DNA of 35,542 nucleotides from Bog-159 sp049511415 (GCA_049511415.1 JBEKYC010000074.1:1-35542), one strand, 5' to 3'; counted from the stretch's first letter, positions 14,150-23,152 are shown. The notes: generated by a model not told the origin, from the letters alone. Numbers and translations are program-made.

Positions 14150-17100
14150 TCAGTAAATCACCTTCAGCGAAAACTGGATTTGCCGCGAGTTGCTCGCCGT
14201 CCTGCTGATCTCGCCGAACCCCGGCCCCAGCACGATATTCGAAGGCAATCCGAAATTCACGATGTTGAACACGTTGAAGAACTCGGCGCGGAATTGCAGC
14301 GAAGCGCGAGTCCCGGCGGCGTTCTCCACCAGTGGCGTGTCCTTGATCAGCGCCATGTCAAAGTTGTGCATTGCGGGACCGCGGAACATATTCCGCCCCA
14401 GCGTGCCGAAGCGGCCCGACGGAATATAAAAGAACGACGCGTTGTTGGCCCCCAATCCGAAGTAGTCCTCGCGCACCGTGCGGCTGGTGGAGAGCACCGG
14501 CGTGCCGATCTCGTCGGGCCGGTCGGTGCCTTGCACGCCAACCCCGGTCTCCTGCTGGCCGGAGTAAATCGTGAACGGCAAGCCGCTCAGCAGCGTCCCG
14601 ATGCCCAGCACCTGCCAGCCGGCAGTGAGCTTCCGCCCCAGCGGCCGCAAGAACGGCACTCGGTCGGCATGCAGATCTTGAAACAAGCTGAACGCCAAGG
14701 CACTCTTGATATCGAAGTTCGACGGCCCCTTGTCGATGCTGGCGTTGAACGGGTCCTCAGGCGCGGTCTGCGCCACCGCGCCCGACTGCCCCGAGATGAA
14801 TCCGCCGACCACGGCGCTGGTATCGTCGATGGATTTCGAAAACGTGTAGCTGGCCTGGAAGCCGAGCCCGGAGGAAGTCAGGTTGCGCTGCGCGGACACC
14901 TGCAGCGCATCATACGATGAGTGCGAGCGGTTCGTCATCACCGTGACCGGTCCGTAGCCGCCCGTCACCTGCCCCGCCGCATTGAATTGCGTGTAAGGCG
15001 CGAAGTCCGGGGACGCGCCCGAGTAGCCATTTGGAAAATCCATCGCCGGCAGCTTGATCCCAGCCGTGCCCACGTAGCCCGTGCTTATGGCTGTGCCGCC
15101 GAGTTTCTGGTCGATGCCCGCGGTCCACGTGGCGATGTAACCGTTCTGGAAGTTGGGCGAGATCCCCAGCACCTGTATCGGCGTGATCTGATGATCCGGC
15201 GAAAGCGCGGCCAGATCCTGTTCGAAGCGCAGCACGTCCATGAGAGTGTTGCCCGGCACCTGCTTGGAGTCGCCGGAAGCGAAAACCGGCGATCCGCTGA
15301 TGGAGTAGACCGTCGGCAATTCATCCGGCGTAATAAGGGTGCCGAAGTTGATCGGATGCCCCGGAGCGGCGTTCAGGTGTGGGTACACCACGAACGGCGT
15401 GCTGCCCGTCAGCGAGTTATCCTGCCATAGGTTGATCAACAGCGTGCTGATGGCCCCGCCCACGTGTACCGTGGTGTTGGTGGCGGCGTTCCAATCGAGC
15501 GAAAGGCGCGGTCCCAAGCCCCGCGGATCGAGTTTGTATGCCGGATCGGGATTGATCAGTAACTCCGACCCGGGCGTCACGCCATTGTTCAGGCCCAGCA
15601 CCGGCGCAGAAGTACGCTTGTCTTCCTCCCGTATGCGCGACTCGATCTCGTATCGCAGGCCGTAGTTCAACATCAGATGCGGCGTGACTTTCCAACTGTC
15701 CTGTATGTACAGGTTGTAAGCGTCGCGATGAATGGCCGAATCGCCGATGGCTGCGCCTTGCGCGAAGATGCTCGGCGCCACGGAGCTATTGAAGGCGAAC
15801 GCGCTGGCCTCCAACAATCCCGTGAGAGCATCCGGCAGTGGATCGCCTGGCGCGATGTCGTGCGCGCCGCTGAGCGAGCGAATCGGCGCTGTCGCGTAGG
15901 CCGTGCCGCCGCCGAACTGGTACGCGCCATTCGGGCTGATGGCGAACACCGTGGTGTCGCGATTCCCGCGCGCCTCGCCGCCGGCTTTGATAGTGTGCTT
16001 GCCGCGAATCCATTGGAAGCTCTGGCGGACCTGAAAGAGGTTGCCGTAAGCGCCCATCACGGAACCGGCGGCGGCATTGAAGGCTTCGTACGAGGCGTCG
16101 CCAAAGGTCAGCGCCGGATCGGTGCGATCGAAGGTGGGGAACAGCGGCGTGGTGCGCGTGAAGCCGATGCCGGATTCCATGGTGAAATTGGGCGATGGCG
16201 TGCGCGTGTAGGAGATGCCCGCGTTGCGTTGATGATCCAGAAACCCGACCGCGAACTGCGGATCGAGAGCGGTCTGACTCGGGTTAGTGGTGGGGCCGGT
16301 GGTGTCGTTCAGCGTGAACCGGCCGGAGAGATGCGATTTGTCCGAAAGCTGATGATCGATGCGCAAGGAGAACTGGTCGGTAACCGTGGTGACCTTCGAC
16401 GACGTGGCATAGGTGCGCGCGCCATACGGACCCTCGGAGTCGTTGGGCAGGGGATAACGGTCGATCAGTTTAGCGATGCGCGGGTCCACCGGCACGATCA
16501 GCGTATCGCCAGGAAAGGCGGTGGTGTCGATGCCCGAGCGCTCGGCGGCGGTCGGCACGGGAATCACCTCGGTGTCGCCCAGCACTTGCCGGAAGCCCTG
16601 ATACTCGGCGAAATAGAACGTGCGGTTGCGGCCGTCGTACAAGTTCGGAATCACCACCGGCCCGCCATTCGTGAATCCGAATTCGTTGCGGATAAACGGC
16701 GGGATGCGCTCCGGCTGCGCCGGCGATTGGCGGTCAAAGAAGTTACGCGCATCCAGCGCGGCGTTGCGCAGAAACTCGAAGACCGAGCCATGCAGCCCGT
16801 TCGTTCCGGAGCGCGTAATGATGTCGGTGTATCCCGCCGCGCCGCGTCCGATTTCGGCCGGCATCCAGCCCGAGCTGGAGCGGATCTCCTCGACCGCATC
16901 CACATTGAAGTTCGTGAAAGTGGCGCCGCCCATTTCCGGATCGCTCGAATCGGCGCCGTCCATGGCGAAGACCGCCGCCGTGCCGCGCTGCCCGTTTACG
17001 GCGAATTGCTGTGTGAAGTTCGCCGCGCCGTTGGTGTCGGTCATGGTGCCGGCGGCCAGCAGCAGCAATTGACTGAAGTCGCGTTTGTTCAGCGGTAATT

Positions 17101-17458
17101 CGGAGACGGCCTTGCTCGATAGCTTCTCGCCGCCGGTGCTTTCGCTCCCCTTGCCTTTTTCGACGAGCGACAGGACGCCCTCGGCTGATAGTTCGAAGAC
17201 GGTCGCTGTATCGCGCGGCAGAGCGACAGGCTGCGCGCTGGCGGCCTGGATGCCTTGGTACTCGACTTTGATGGCGCAGGCGCCGGGGTCCATTGCCGGA
17301 AACGTGAATGTGCCGTCGGCAGACGTGGTCGCCGTCTCATGCCGGGAGCCGCACTGGATGCTTACCGTAGCGCCTGCGGCCGGCTGGTGGCGGCTGTCAA
17401 GCAGCGTGCCGGTCCAGTTCAGCGCGGCGGCCAGGGCCAATAATGTTCCGAAGGACAC
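14150..17458 (-). CDS. Oar-like TonB-dependent outer-membrane receptor
   Basis: The product has 1102 residues. An N-terminal hydrophobic stretch (FGTLLALAAALN) serves as export signal. It is followed by a carboxypeptidase-regulatory-like beta-sandwich (about 14-92, GTLLDSRHQPAAGATVSIQC), a plug domain (ELPLNKRDFSQLLLLAAGT to about 250) and a large beta-barrel ending in QFSLKVIY, with a terminal aromatic residue. This is the acidobacterial Oar/SusC-like class thought to import oligosaccharides or other large substrates; no SusD gene is adjacent, so the substrate is open. The start is GTG; an in-frame TAA lies about 33 bases upstream and no other usual start lies between, so the signal's n-region lacks positive charge. 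The tandem winged-helix gene follows without a gap. Confidence 0.92.
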   Translation of the reverse strand: MSFGTLLALAAALNWTGTLLDSRHQPAAGATVSIQCGSRHETATTSADGTFTFPAMDPGACAIKVEYQGIQAASAQPVALPRDTATVFELSAEGVLSLVEKGKGSESTGGEKLSSKAVSELPLNKRDFSQLLLLAAGTMTDTNGAANFTQQFAVNGQRGTAAVFAMDGADSSDPEMGGATFTNFNVDAVEEIRSSSGWMPAEIGRGAAGYTDIITRSGTNGLHGSVFEFLRNAALDARNFFDRQSPAQPERIPPFIRNEFGFTNGGPVVIPNLYDGRNRTFYFAEYQGFRQVLGDTEVIPVPTAAERSGIDTTAFPGDTLIVPVDPRIAKLIDRYPLPNDSEGPYGARTYATSSKVTTVTDQFSLRIDHQLSDKSHLSGRFTLNDTTGPTTNPSQTALDPQFAVGFLDHQRNAGISYTRTPSPNFTMESGIGFTRTTPLFPTFDRTDPALTFGDASYEAFNAAAGSVMGAYGNLFQVRQSFQWIRGKHTIKAGGEARGNRDTTVFAISPNGAYQFGGGTAYATAPIRSLSGAHDIAPGDPLPDALTGLLEASAFAFNSSVAPSIFAQGAAIGDSAIHRDAYNLYIQDSWKVTPHLMLNYGLRYEIESRIREEDKRTSAPVLGLNNGVTPGSELLINPDPAYKLDPRGLGPRLSLDWNAATNTTVHVGGAISTLLINLWQDNSLTGSTPFVVYPHLNAAPGHPINFGTLITPDELPTVYSISGSPVFASGDSKQVPGNTLMDVLRFEQDLAALSPDHQITPIQVLGISPNFQNGYIATWTAGIDQKLGGTAISTGYVGTAGIKLPAMDFPNGYSGASPDFAPYTQFNAAGQVTGGYGPVTVMTNRSHSSYDALQVSAQRNLTSSGLGFQASYTFSKSIDDTSAVVGGFISGQSGAVAQTAPEDPFNASIDKGPSNFDIKSALAFSLFQDLHADRVPFLRPLGRKLTAGWQVLGIGTLLSGLPFTIYSGQQETGVGVQGTDRPDEIGTPVLSTSRTVREDYFGLGANNASFFYIPSGRFGTLGRNMFRGPAMHNFDMALIKDTPLVENAAGTRASLQFRAEFFNVFNIVNFGLPSNIVLGPGFGEISRTASNSRQIQFSLKVIY

Positions 17459-17505
17459 AGAACAGGATAACAGGGCACGCTTTGCGTATTACGGCGGCCG
17501 AATGC

Positions 17506-17512
17506 TAATAAT
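17506..17512 (+). promoter_or_regulatory. Possible -10 element of the ygfZ-like gene
   Basis: TAATAAT ends 9 bases before the ATG at 17522, with no Shine-Dalgarno sequence between. It lies in the 63-base gap between two divergent genes. The spacing resembles the TATAAT boxes at 6518 and 19447. Confidence 0.35.
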
Positions 17513-17521
17513 CAGATAAGC

Positions 17522-18409
17522 ATGTCTTCCGGATACCAAGCCCTCCGCGCCCACGCCGCCTGGCTGGATCTCTCCGCGCGCGGACGCATCTACGCCACCG
17601 GCGAGGATCGCGCCCGCCTGCTGCATGCCTTGCTCACCAACCACGTGCAGCAACTCACCCCCGGCGAAGGCTGTTATGCATTCTTCCTGAACGCGCAAGG
17701 GCATATCCTGGCGGATGTCAACCTGCTCTGCTTCGCGGATCGCTTCCTGCTGGATACGGAGCCGGAAACCCGCGTGCGGATCTTCCGCCATCTGGACAAA
17801 TACATCATCGCCGACGATGTGGCACTCGAAGATGTCACCGAAGTGTTGGCCTGTGTGTCCGTGGAAGGCCCGCATGCCGAGGACATACTTGCTGCCATCG
17901 GCGCGCCCCTGCCCGATGCCCCCTTTGCCCACACCGCGTGGAATGATGCCATCGTACAGCGCGCCGGCGCAACCGGCGCGCCGGGCTTCCGCATCTTCCT
18001 GCCAGCCGGCGCCAAGCGGGTTTGCATCGTGCGCCTGGAGTCCGCCGGTGCGCTCGCGGCCACTTCGGATGACGCCCGAATCGTCCGCCTGGAGCACGGC
18101 CAGCCGCGTTACGGCGACGACATCTTCGATACCACGCTCCCGCAGGAAACCGGCCAGATGCACGCCGTGCACTTTGCCAAGGGCTGCTATCTGGGGCAGG
18201 AGATCGTGGAGCGCATTCGCTCCCGCGGCCACGTGAACCGGCAGTTAAAGAAGCTCGAACTCGACGGCGAGGCGCCGCTGCCCGCCGGGACAAAGATCGT
18301 CACCGCCGCCGGCGAAACCGCCGAAGTTACATCTTCGGCCTACTCTCCCGCACTCGGTGAAGTGGTTGCACTGGCGTACGTGCGCGCCAAGTCGACCGAA
18401 TCGAACTAA
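17522..18409 (+). CDS. ygfZ: YgfZ/GcvT-fold folate-binding protein (Fe-S enzyme maintenance)
   Basis: The product has 295 residues and a GcvT-like fold. The diagnostic YgfZ motif KGCYLGQE is at 220-227 with C222, and the arginine-rich tail of the motif (IVERIRSRGHVNR) follows. In E. coli YgfZ is folate-dependent and supports Fe-S enzymes such as the tRNA methylthiotransferase MiaB. The aminomethyltransferase GcvT lacks this motif, so glycine cleavage is unlikely. The gene is divergent from the TonB receptor gene. The catalase-family gene begins 22 bases downstream, a pairing consistent with oxidative damage control but not proof of it. Confidence 0.85.
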   Translation: MSSGYQALRAHAAWLDLSARGRIYATGEDRARLLHALLTNHVQQLTPGEGCYAFFLNAQGHILADVNLLCFADRFLLDTEPETRVRIFRHLDKYIIADDVALEDVTEVLACVSVEGPHAEDILAAIGAPLPDAPFAHTAWNDAIVQRAGATGAPGFRIFLPAGAKRVCIVRLESAGALAATSDDARIVRLEHGQPRYGDDIFDTTLPQETGQMHAVHFAKGCYLGQEIVERIRSRGHVNRQLKKLELDGEAPLPAGTKIVTAAGETAEVTSSAYSPALGEVVALAYVRAKSTESN

Positions 18410-18431
18410 GGGACTCCGTCATCTCTCTAAC

Positions 18432-19373
18432 ATGCCGTTACCATCCGACGAGAAACTCATCCAGCTCGGCAACGAATTTCTCGAGCTGTTCAACACCATG
18501 TTCGGGCCGCACCCCGGTTATCGGCCCGCTCACGCCAAAGGCATCCTGCTGACGGGCGTCTTCACACCTTCGGCGGAGGCCGCATCCCTGACCCGAGCGC
18601 CGCACATCACGCGCGCGTCCACTCCCGTCATCGCGCGCTTTTCCAATTCCACGGGCGTTCCTTTCATCCCCGATAACGACCCGAATGCCAACCCGCGCGG
18701 CATGGCGCTGCGTTTCCAACTCGCCGAACACGTCCATACCGATATCATCAGCCACTCCACGGACGGCTTTCCCACCCATACCGGCCAGGAATTCCTCGAA
18801 TTCCTCCGTGCTGCCGTGGCCAGCGATCCGTCAAAACCGAAGCCTACGCCCATCGAGGTTTTCCTCGGTGCGCATCCGGCCGCACTGGCCTTCGTGCAAG
18901 CACCGAAGCCGAGCCCGTTGAGTTTCGCCACGGAAGCATATTTCGGCGTGACGGCATTCCGCTTCATCAATCCCGATGGAGTCGCGCGCTTCGGCCGGTA
19001 TCGAATTACGCCACAGGCCGGTGTCGAACATCTGGACGCTGAGGCCGCCAAGGTCAGAGACACCCACTACCTGTTCGACGAATTGGCGCAGCGCGTCGCG
19101 GGCGGCCCGATCCGGTATGACATTCACGTACAGATCGCCGGCGAAGGTGACGTCGTGGACGACGCCACGATCCATTGGCCCGAAGACCGCCAATTGCTCC
19201 ACCTCGGGACCGTATCCCTTACCGCCGAGTCGCCCGATAACCAGGCGCAGCAAAAGCAGATCATTTTCGATCCCATTCCGCGCGTGGATGGCATAGAGCC
19301 TTCCGACGACCCGCTGCTCGAACTGCGCGCCGCCATCTACCTGATCAGCGGCCGCCGCCGTCGCCAGGCCTGA
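18432..19373 (+). CDS. Catalase-family (SrpA-like) heme peroxidase
   Basis: The product has 313 residues from the ATG at 18432, shorter than monofunctional catalases and typical of catalase-related peroxidases. The distal histidine motif is present (PAHAKGILLTGVF), followed by the core element ARFSNSTG...NPRGMALRF. Near the C-terminus LELRAAIYLIS gives the R-x-x-x-Y pattern in which the tyrosine is the proximal heme ligand. The NADPH-binding and C-terminal extension regions of large catalases are missing. No signal peptide is seen, so it is probably cytoplasmic. It may use hydrogen or organic peroxides. It is likely co-transcribed with the ygfZ-like gene. Confidence 0.85.
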   Translation: MPLPSDEKLIQLGNEFLELFNTMFGPHPGYRPAHAKGILLTGVFTPSAEAASLTRAPHITRASTPVIARFSNSTGVPFIPDNDPNANPRGMALRFQLAEHVHTDIISHSTDGFPTHTGQEFLEFLRAAVASDPSKPKPTPIEVFLGAHPAALAFVQAPKPSPLSFATEAYFGVTAFRFINPDGVARFGRYRITPQAGVEHLDAEAAKVRDTHYLFDELAQRVAGGPIRYDIHVQIAGEGDVVDDATIHWPEDRQLLHLGTVSLTAESPDNQAQQKQIIFDPIPRVDGIEPSDDPLLELRAAIYLISGRRRRQA

Positions 19374-19403
19374 CAGGTGGCAGCCGCCTTGCGCGGGCCG
19401 GTC

Positions 19404-19435
19404 TTATCCGTGTTTTGCTGGGTTCATCTGCGGCC
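19404..19435 (+). repeat. 32-base dispersed repeat, copy in the his promoter region
   Basis: Begins TTATCCGTGTT and ends TTCATCTGCGGCC. By eye it matches 24 of 32 positions of 25007-25038, without gaps. It sits just upstream of the TATAAT box of the his leader and would overlap any -35 region. Confidence 0.5.
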
Positions 19436-19446
19436 AAATTTGCTGT

Positions 19447-19452
19447 TATAAT
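19447..19452 (+). promoter_or_regulatory. TATAAT -10 box of the histidine operon
   Basis: A consensus TATAAT ends 8 bases before the leader-peptide ATG at 19461. The predicted start point is therefore at or near that ATG, giving a leaderless leader. The -35 is weak; TTCATC at 19423-19428 has an 18-base spacer. Confidence 0.65.
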
Positions 19453-19460
19453 TTTGCTTT

Positions 19461-19526
19461 ATGGAATCCCCCGCGGCCCGCCATCATCATCACGGCCAGA
19501 TTCACCGGCGGCGCGCGCTATCCTGA
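19461..19526 (+). CDS. hisL: Histidine operon leader peptide (attenuator)
   Basis: This is a 21-codon reading frame with four consecutive histidine codons (codons 8-11, 19482-19493) and a fifth at codon 15, ending in TGA at 19524-19526. It lies 27 bases before a terminator hairpin and 69 bases before hisI. That is the layout of classical his attenuation: ribosome stalling at His codons when charged tRNA-His is scarce prevents terminator folding. By hand, segment 19472-19482 can pair with 19507-19515, flanking the His run, and 19506-19511 can pair with 19556-19561, which would break the terminator stem. Sequence similarity to enteric HisL is only in the His run. No Shine-Dalgarno sequence; initiation may be leaderless. 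Confidence 0.8.
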   Translation: MESPAARHHHHGQIHRRRALS

Positions 19527-19553
19527 TTCGACCTTAACGAAATACGAAAGGAC

Positions 19554-19584
19554 GCCCGCTGCGGAAACCCCGGCGGGCTTTTTT
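19554..19584 (+). terminator. Rho-independent terminator of the his attenuator
   Basis: Stem GCCCGC (19554-19559) pairs with GCGGGC (19573-19578), followed at once by six T (19579-19584). It lies between the leader peptide and hisI, so its formation decides whether the operon is transcribed. Confidence 0.85.
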
Positions 19585-19595
19585 ATTGCTCATCC

Positions 19596-19976
19596 ATGCA
19601 TCTGGATTTCTCGAAGGCCGATGGACTGATCCCGGCGGTAATTCAGGATCACAGTTCAGGCCGCGTGCTCATGCTCGGCTTCATGAACGAGGAAGCCTTC
19701 CGCCGCACCGTCGAAACCGGCTACGCAACTTTCTACAGCCGCTCGCGCCGCAAGCTCTGGCTGAAGGGCGAGACCTCCGGGCACCGCTTGATCGTCAGGG
19801 AAATCGCCACGGATTGCGACCAGGACGCGCTGCTCATCCGCGTGGAGCCGCTGGGCCCCGGCGTCTGTCACAACGGCTATCAAAGCTGCTTCTACCGCCG
19901 TCTGGAAAACGGCGCCTGGACGGAATCCGAACCCCGCGCCTACGATCCCGCCGCCGTCTATGGGAGTCAGTCATGA
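19596..19976 (+). CDS. hisI: Phosphoribosyl-AMP cyclohydrolase
   Basis: This 126-residue enzyme opens the purine ring of phosphoribosyl-AMP, the third step of histidine synthesis. The metal-binding motifs are readable: YSRSRRKLWLKGETSGH, the aspartate/cysteine cluster DCDQDALL, and the C-terminal CHNGYQSCFYRR. The protein is HisI only; it lacks the HisE pyrophosphatase domain often fused to it. First structural gene after the attenuator; it overlaps hisG by ATGA. Confidence 0.95.
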   Translation: MHLDFSKADGLIPAVIQDHSSGRVLMLGFMNEEAFRRTVETGYATFYSRSRRKLWLKGETSGHRLIVREIATDCDQDALLIRVEPLGPGVCHNGYQSCFYRRLENGAWTESEPRAYDPAAVYGSQS

Positions 19977-20842
19977 GGCTGAAACTCGGCATTCCCAAGG
20001 GCAGCCTCGAGAACGCCACCATCGACCTGTTCCGCCGCGCCGGCTACACCATCACCACCAGCAGCCGATCCTATTTTCCGGCCATCGACGATCCCGAAAT
20101 CGAGTGCATGCTGATCCGTGCCCAGGAGATGGCCCGCTACGTCGAAGACGGCATCCTGGACGCGGGTCTCACCGGCCGCGATTGGGTTGCCGAGACCGCC
20201 GCGCAGGTCGAAGCGGTCGCCGACTTAGTTTACTCAAAACAGAGCTTTGGCAAGGTGCGTTGGGTGCTCGCCGTGCCGGAATCGTCCGGCTTCCAATCCG
20301 TGCGCGATCTGGAAGGCAAGGTCATCGCCACCGAGCTGGTCGGCACCACCAAACGCTATCTGGAGCAGCACGGCGTACACGCCCGTGTCGAGTTCAGTTG
20401 GGGCGCTACGGAAGTGAAGCCGCCCATCCTGGCCGACGCCATCGTCGAGGTGACCGAGACCGGCTCCTCACTGCGCGCCAACAATCTGAAAATCATCGAC
20501 ACGGTGATCGAATCGAACACGCAACTGATCGCCAATCGCGACTCCTGGCAGGATCCCTGGAAGCGCCGCAAGCTGGAAGACATGCGTATGCTGCTGGATG
20601 GCGCTATCAACGCGCTGGGCAAAGTGGGCCTGATGCTCAACGTCCATCAGAAGGATCTGGCGGCCGTCCTGGAGGTGTTGCCCGCATTGAAGCGGCCCAC
20701 CATTTCGCACCTCAGCGACCCGGAATGGCTGGCCGTCAATACCATCCTGGATGAATCCACCGTACGCGACATCATCCCCCGCCTGAAACAGGCGGGCGGA
20801 GAGGGAATCGTGGAGTATCCGCTGAACAAGATTGTCCTATGA
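19973..20842 (+). CDS. hisG: ATP phosphoribosyltransferase, long form
   Basis: This 289-residue enzyme carries out the first committed step, ATP + PRPP to phosphoribosyl-ATP. The N-terminus LKLGIPKGSLENATIDLF and the PRPP-binding segment DAIVEVTETGSSLRANNL are typical. Residues after about 215 form the extra HisG C-terminal domain (LNVHQKDLAAVLEVLPAL), which marks the long hexameric form inhibited by histidine and independent of HisZ. The ATG at 19973 overlaps the hisI stop; the frame is open further upstream but there it only shadows hisI. Overlaps hisD by ATGA. Confidence 0.96.
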   Translation: MRLKLGIPKGSLENATIDLFRRAGYTITTSSRSYFPAIDDPEIECMLIRAQEMARYVEDGILDAGLTGRDWVAETAAQVEAVADLVYSKQSFGKVRWVLAVPESSGFQSVRDLEGKVIATELVGTTKRYLEQHGVHARVEFSWGATEVKPPILADAIVEVTETGSSLRANNLKIIDTVIESNTQLIANRDSWQDPWKRRKLEDMRMLLDGAINALGKVGLMLNVHQKDLAAVLEVLPALKRPTISHLSDPEWLAVNTILDESTVRDIIPRLKQAGGEGIVEYPLNKIVL

Positions 20843-22083
20843 TCCGCATCCTGCAACCGGCCGATCTGCCTCGTCTGCTGGCCCGCCGCAAGGCGCGTCT
20901 GGCGGAGGCCGAGGCCGTCGTGCGTCCGATCCTGGAAGCCGTCCGCAAACGCGGAGACAAAGCCCTCCTCGAATATGCGCGCCAGTTCGATGGGTTCGAT
21001 CGCAAATCGGTGCTGCTTCCCGAAGCCTGCCTCGCACACGCCGCCGACGGACTGGCGCCCGCCTTCCGCGATGCCGTGGCCACGGCTTCCGCCAACATCC
21101 GCGCCTTCGCCCAAATGCAGCTCCCTGCCGCGAATCTAAGCGCAGTGCAGCCCGGTTTAGAACTCGGCCAGATCATCCGCCCGCTCGATACCATCGCGGC
21201 CTACATCCCCGCCGGCCGCTATCCCCTGCCCTCCACTCTGATGATGACCGTGATTCCGGCGCAGGTCGCGGGCGTGCCCAATATCTGCGTCGCCTGCCCG
21301 CGCCCGGTGCCCGAAATCTGGGGCGTGGCGCACATGCTGGGCGTCCGAAATGTATTTCAGATGGGCGGCGCGCAGGCCATCGCGGCATTCGCCTTCGGCA
21401 CGCGCTCGGTGCCGCGCGCGGACCGTATCGTCGGCCCCGGCAACATCTACGTAGCCGCGGCCAAAAAGCTCCTGGCAGGCGAAGTCGGCATCGATTTCGT
21501 CGCCGGACCCACGGAAATCCTCATCGTCTCCGCGGACGGCAATCCCCGCCACCTCGCCGCCGACATGCTCGCACAAGCCGAGCACGATGTCGATGCGGCC
21601 GCCCTACTGCTCACCACGTCCAAGCGGCTCGCCAACGCCGTGGGTAAAGAAATCGATCGCCAACTGGCCGACCTTCCCACCGTCGCCGTCGCCCGCAAAG
21701 CCATCCAACGGAACAGCGCCATCCTGATCGTGCGCTCGCTCGCGGAAGCCGTCGAGCTTTCGAATAGCTTCGCCCCCGAGCATCTCAGCATCCCCGATGA
21801 TCGCCTGCTGGCCCAGGTCCGCCACGCCGGCAGCATCTTCATCGGACCCTTCAGCACCGAAGCTGCGGGCGATTACGCCTCCGGCCCCAATCACGTGCTG
21901 CCTACCGGTGGCGTGGCCCGCTTGCGCGGCGGGCTGTCGGTGGCCGACTATCTCAAAGTGATTTCGGTGCAGCGCCTCAGCCGTGACGCGCTGGCCGCGC
22001 TGGCGCCCGCCATCACCACGCTGGCTCGCGCCGAGGGACTGGAAGCCCACGCGCGCTCGGTCGAGGTGCGCACCAATGCCTAA
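20839..22083 (+). CDS. hisD: Histidinol dehydrogenase
   Basis: This 414-residue zinc enzyme oxidises histidinol to histidine in two NAD-dependent steps. Conserved elements are AAYIPAGRYPLPSTLMM, GGAQAIAAFAFGT, GPGNIYVAAAKKL, the substrate/metal segment GPTEILI, the catalytic glutamate-histidine pair FAPEHLSI, and GPNHVLPTGG with a zinc-ligand histidine. The length is slightly short but complete. Overlaps hisG by 4 bases and hisC by 8. Confidence 0.96.
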   Translation: MIRILQPADLPRLLARRKARLAEAEAVVRPILEAVRKRGDKALLEYARQFDGFDRKSVLLPEACLAHAADGLAPAFRDAVATASANIRAFAQMQLPAANLSAVQPGLELGQIIRPLDTIAAYIPAGRYPLPSTLMMTVIPAQVAGVPNICVACPRPVPEIWGVAHMLGVRNVFQMGGAQAIAAFAFGTRSVPRADRIVGPGNIYVAAAKKLLAGEVGIDFVAGPTEILIVSADGNPRHLAADMLAQAEHDVDAAALLLTTSKRLANAVGKEIDRQLADLPTVAVARKAIQRNSAILIVRSLAEAVELSNSFAPEHLSIPDDRLLAQVRHAGSIFIGPFSTEAAGDYASGPNHVLPTGGVARLRGGLSVADYLKVISVQRLSRDALAALAPAITTLARAEGLEAHARSVEVRTNA

Positions 22084-23152
22084 GCTGCCCAAAGGCGCCA
22101 TACGCCCGCGCGAAGCCGTGCTCCGCATGGCGCCTTACTCGCCGCCCACCGCCGGCCGCGCCGGCAAACTGCGCCTGGACTTCAACGAAAACACCGTGGG
22201 CTGCTCGCCGCGCGTCATCGAGTTCCTGCAGCAGCGGCTCGGAGCTGGCGGACTCGCCGTCTACCCCGAATACGGCGAAGCCAAAGCTGCCGTAGCCGAA
22301 TTCTTCAGCGTCGCACCGGACCACTTTGTCTTCACCAACGGCACCGACGAGGCCATCCAGGTCTTCATCAATACCTACGTGGATGATGGCCAGGAGGTGC
22401 TGCTGCTGCGCCCCGCCTATGCTATGTACCGTTTCTACGCCGAGGTCGCGGGCGCTACGATCCGCGAGATCCCCTACGAAGGTCCGCACATGGATTTCCC
22501 GTTGGACGCCATGCTCGACGCCATCACTCCGGCGACCCGCGCCCTCCTGATCGCCAACCCCAACAACCCCACCGGCACCGGCCTGTCGCTGCTCTCCATC
22601 GAACGTATCCTGAAACGCGCGCGCCAAGCTGTGGTGTTCATCGATGAAGCCTACTTCGAATTCTCGGGCGTCACGGCGCTGGGGCAAATCGAGCGCTCGC
22701 CGAACCTGTTTGTCAGCCGCACATTTTCCAAAGTCTACGGTATGGCCGCCATGCGCCTCGGCTGCCTGTTTTCGCATCCGTCGAACATCGCTTACCTGCA
22801 CAAAGCCCAGTCGCCCTACAGCGTGAATGCCCTGGCCGTGCTCGCGGCGCAGGCGGCCGTCGCCGACACGGCCTACATCGAAAATTACGTCGCCGAGGTG
22901 CTGGCCGCGCGGGAACTGCTGTGCGCCGGCCTGGACAAACTCGGGATCGAATTCGTGCCCAGCTCCGCGAACTTCATGCTGATCCGCCTGGGCCGGCGCG
23001 CCCTCGAGATCCGCGACTTTCTCCGCGAGCGCGGTATCCTGGTGCGCGATCGCAGTTACGAAGCGCCCGGCTGCGTGCGCATCACCGTCGGCACGCGTGA
23101 GCAGACCCGCCGCCTGCTGGCCGCCTTGGAAGAAATATGGACCGCCAGCTAA
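22076..23152 (+). CDS. hisC: Histidinol-phosphate aminotransferase
   Basis: This 358-residue PLP enzyme (fold type I) makes histidinol phosphate from imidazole acetol phosphate and glutamate. NPNNPTGT (161-168), the PLP-contacting D190 and Y193 (VFIDEAYFEF) and the Schiff-base K219 (SRTFSKVYGMAAMRLG) are visible. I place the start at the ATG at 22076, inside the last codons of hisD; the frame is open further upstream but unlike the family. The next gene starts 16 bases before this stop. Confidence 0.95.
   Translation: MPKLPKGAIRPREAVLRMAPYSPPTAGRAGKLRLDFNENTVGCSPRVIEFLQQRLGAGGLAVYPEYGEAKAAVAEFFSVAPDHFVFTNGTDEAIQVFINTYVDDGQEVLLLRPAYAMYRFYAEVAGATIREIPYEGPHMDFPLDAMLDAITPATRALLIANPNNPTGTGLSLLSIERILKRARQAVVFIDEAYFEFSGVTALGQIERSPNLFVSRTFSKVYGMAAMRLGCLFSHPSNIAYLHKAQSPYSVNALAVLAAQAAVADTAYIENYVAEVLAARELLCAGLDKLGIEFVPSSANFMLIRLGRRALEIRDFLRERGILVRDRSYEAPGCVRITVGTREQTRRLLAALEEIWTAS

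Noticed and set aside
20647..22801. Several long minus-strand frames opposite hisD and hisC
   Set aside because: They are GC-driven shadows of genuine his genes, without motifs or ribosome sites.
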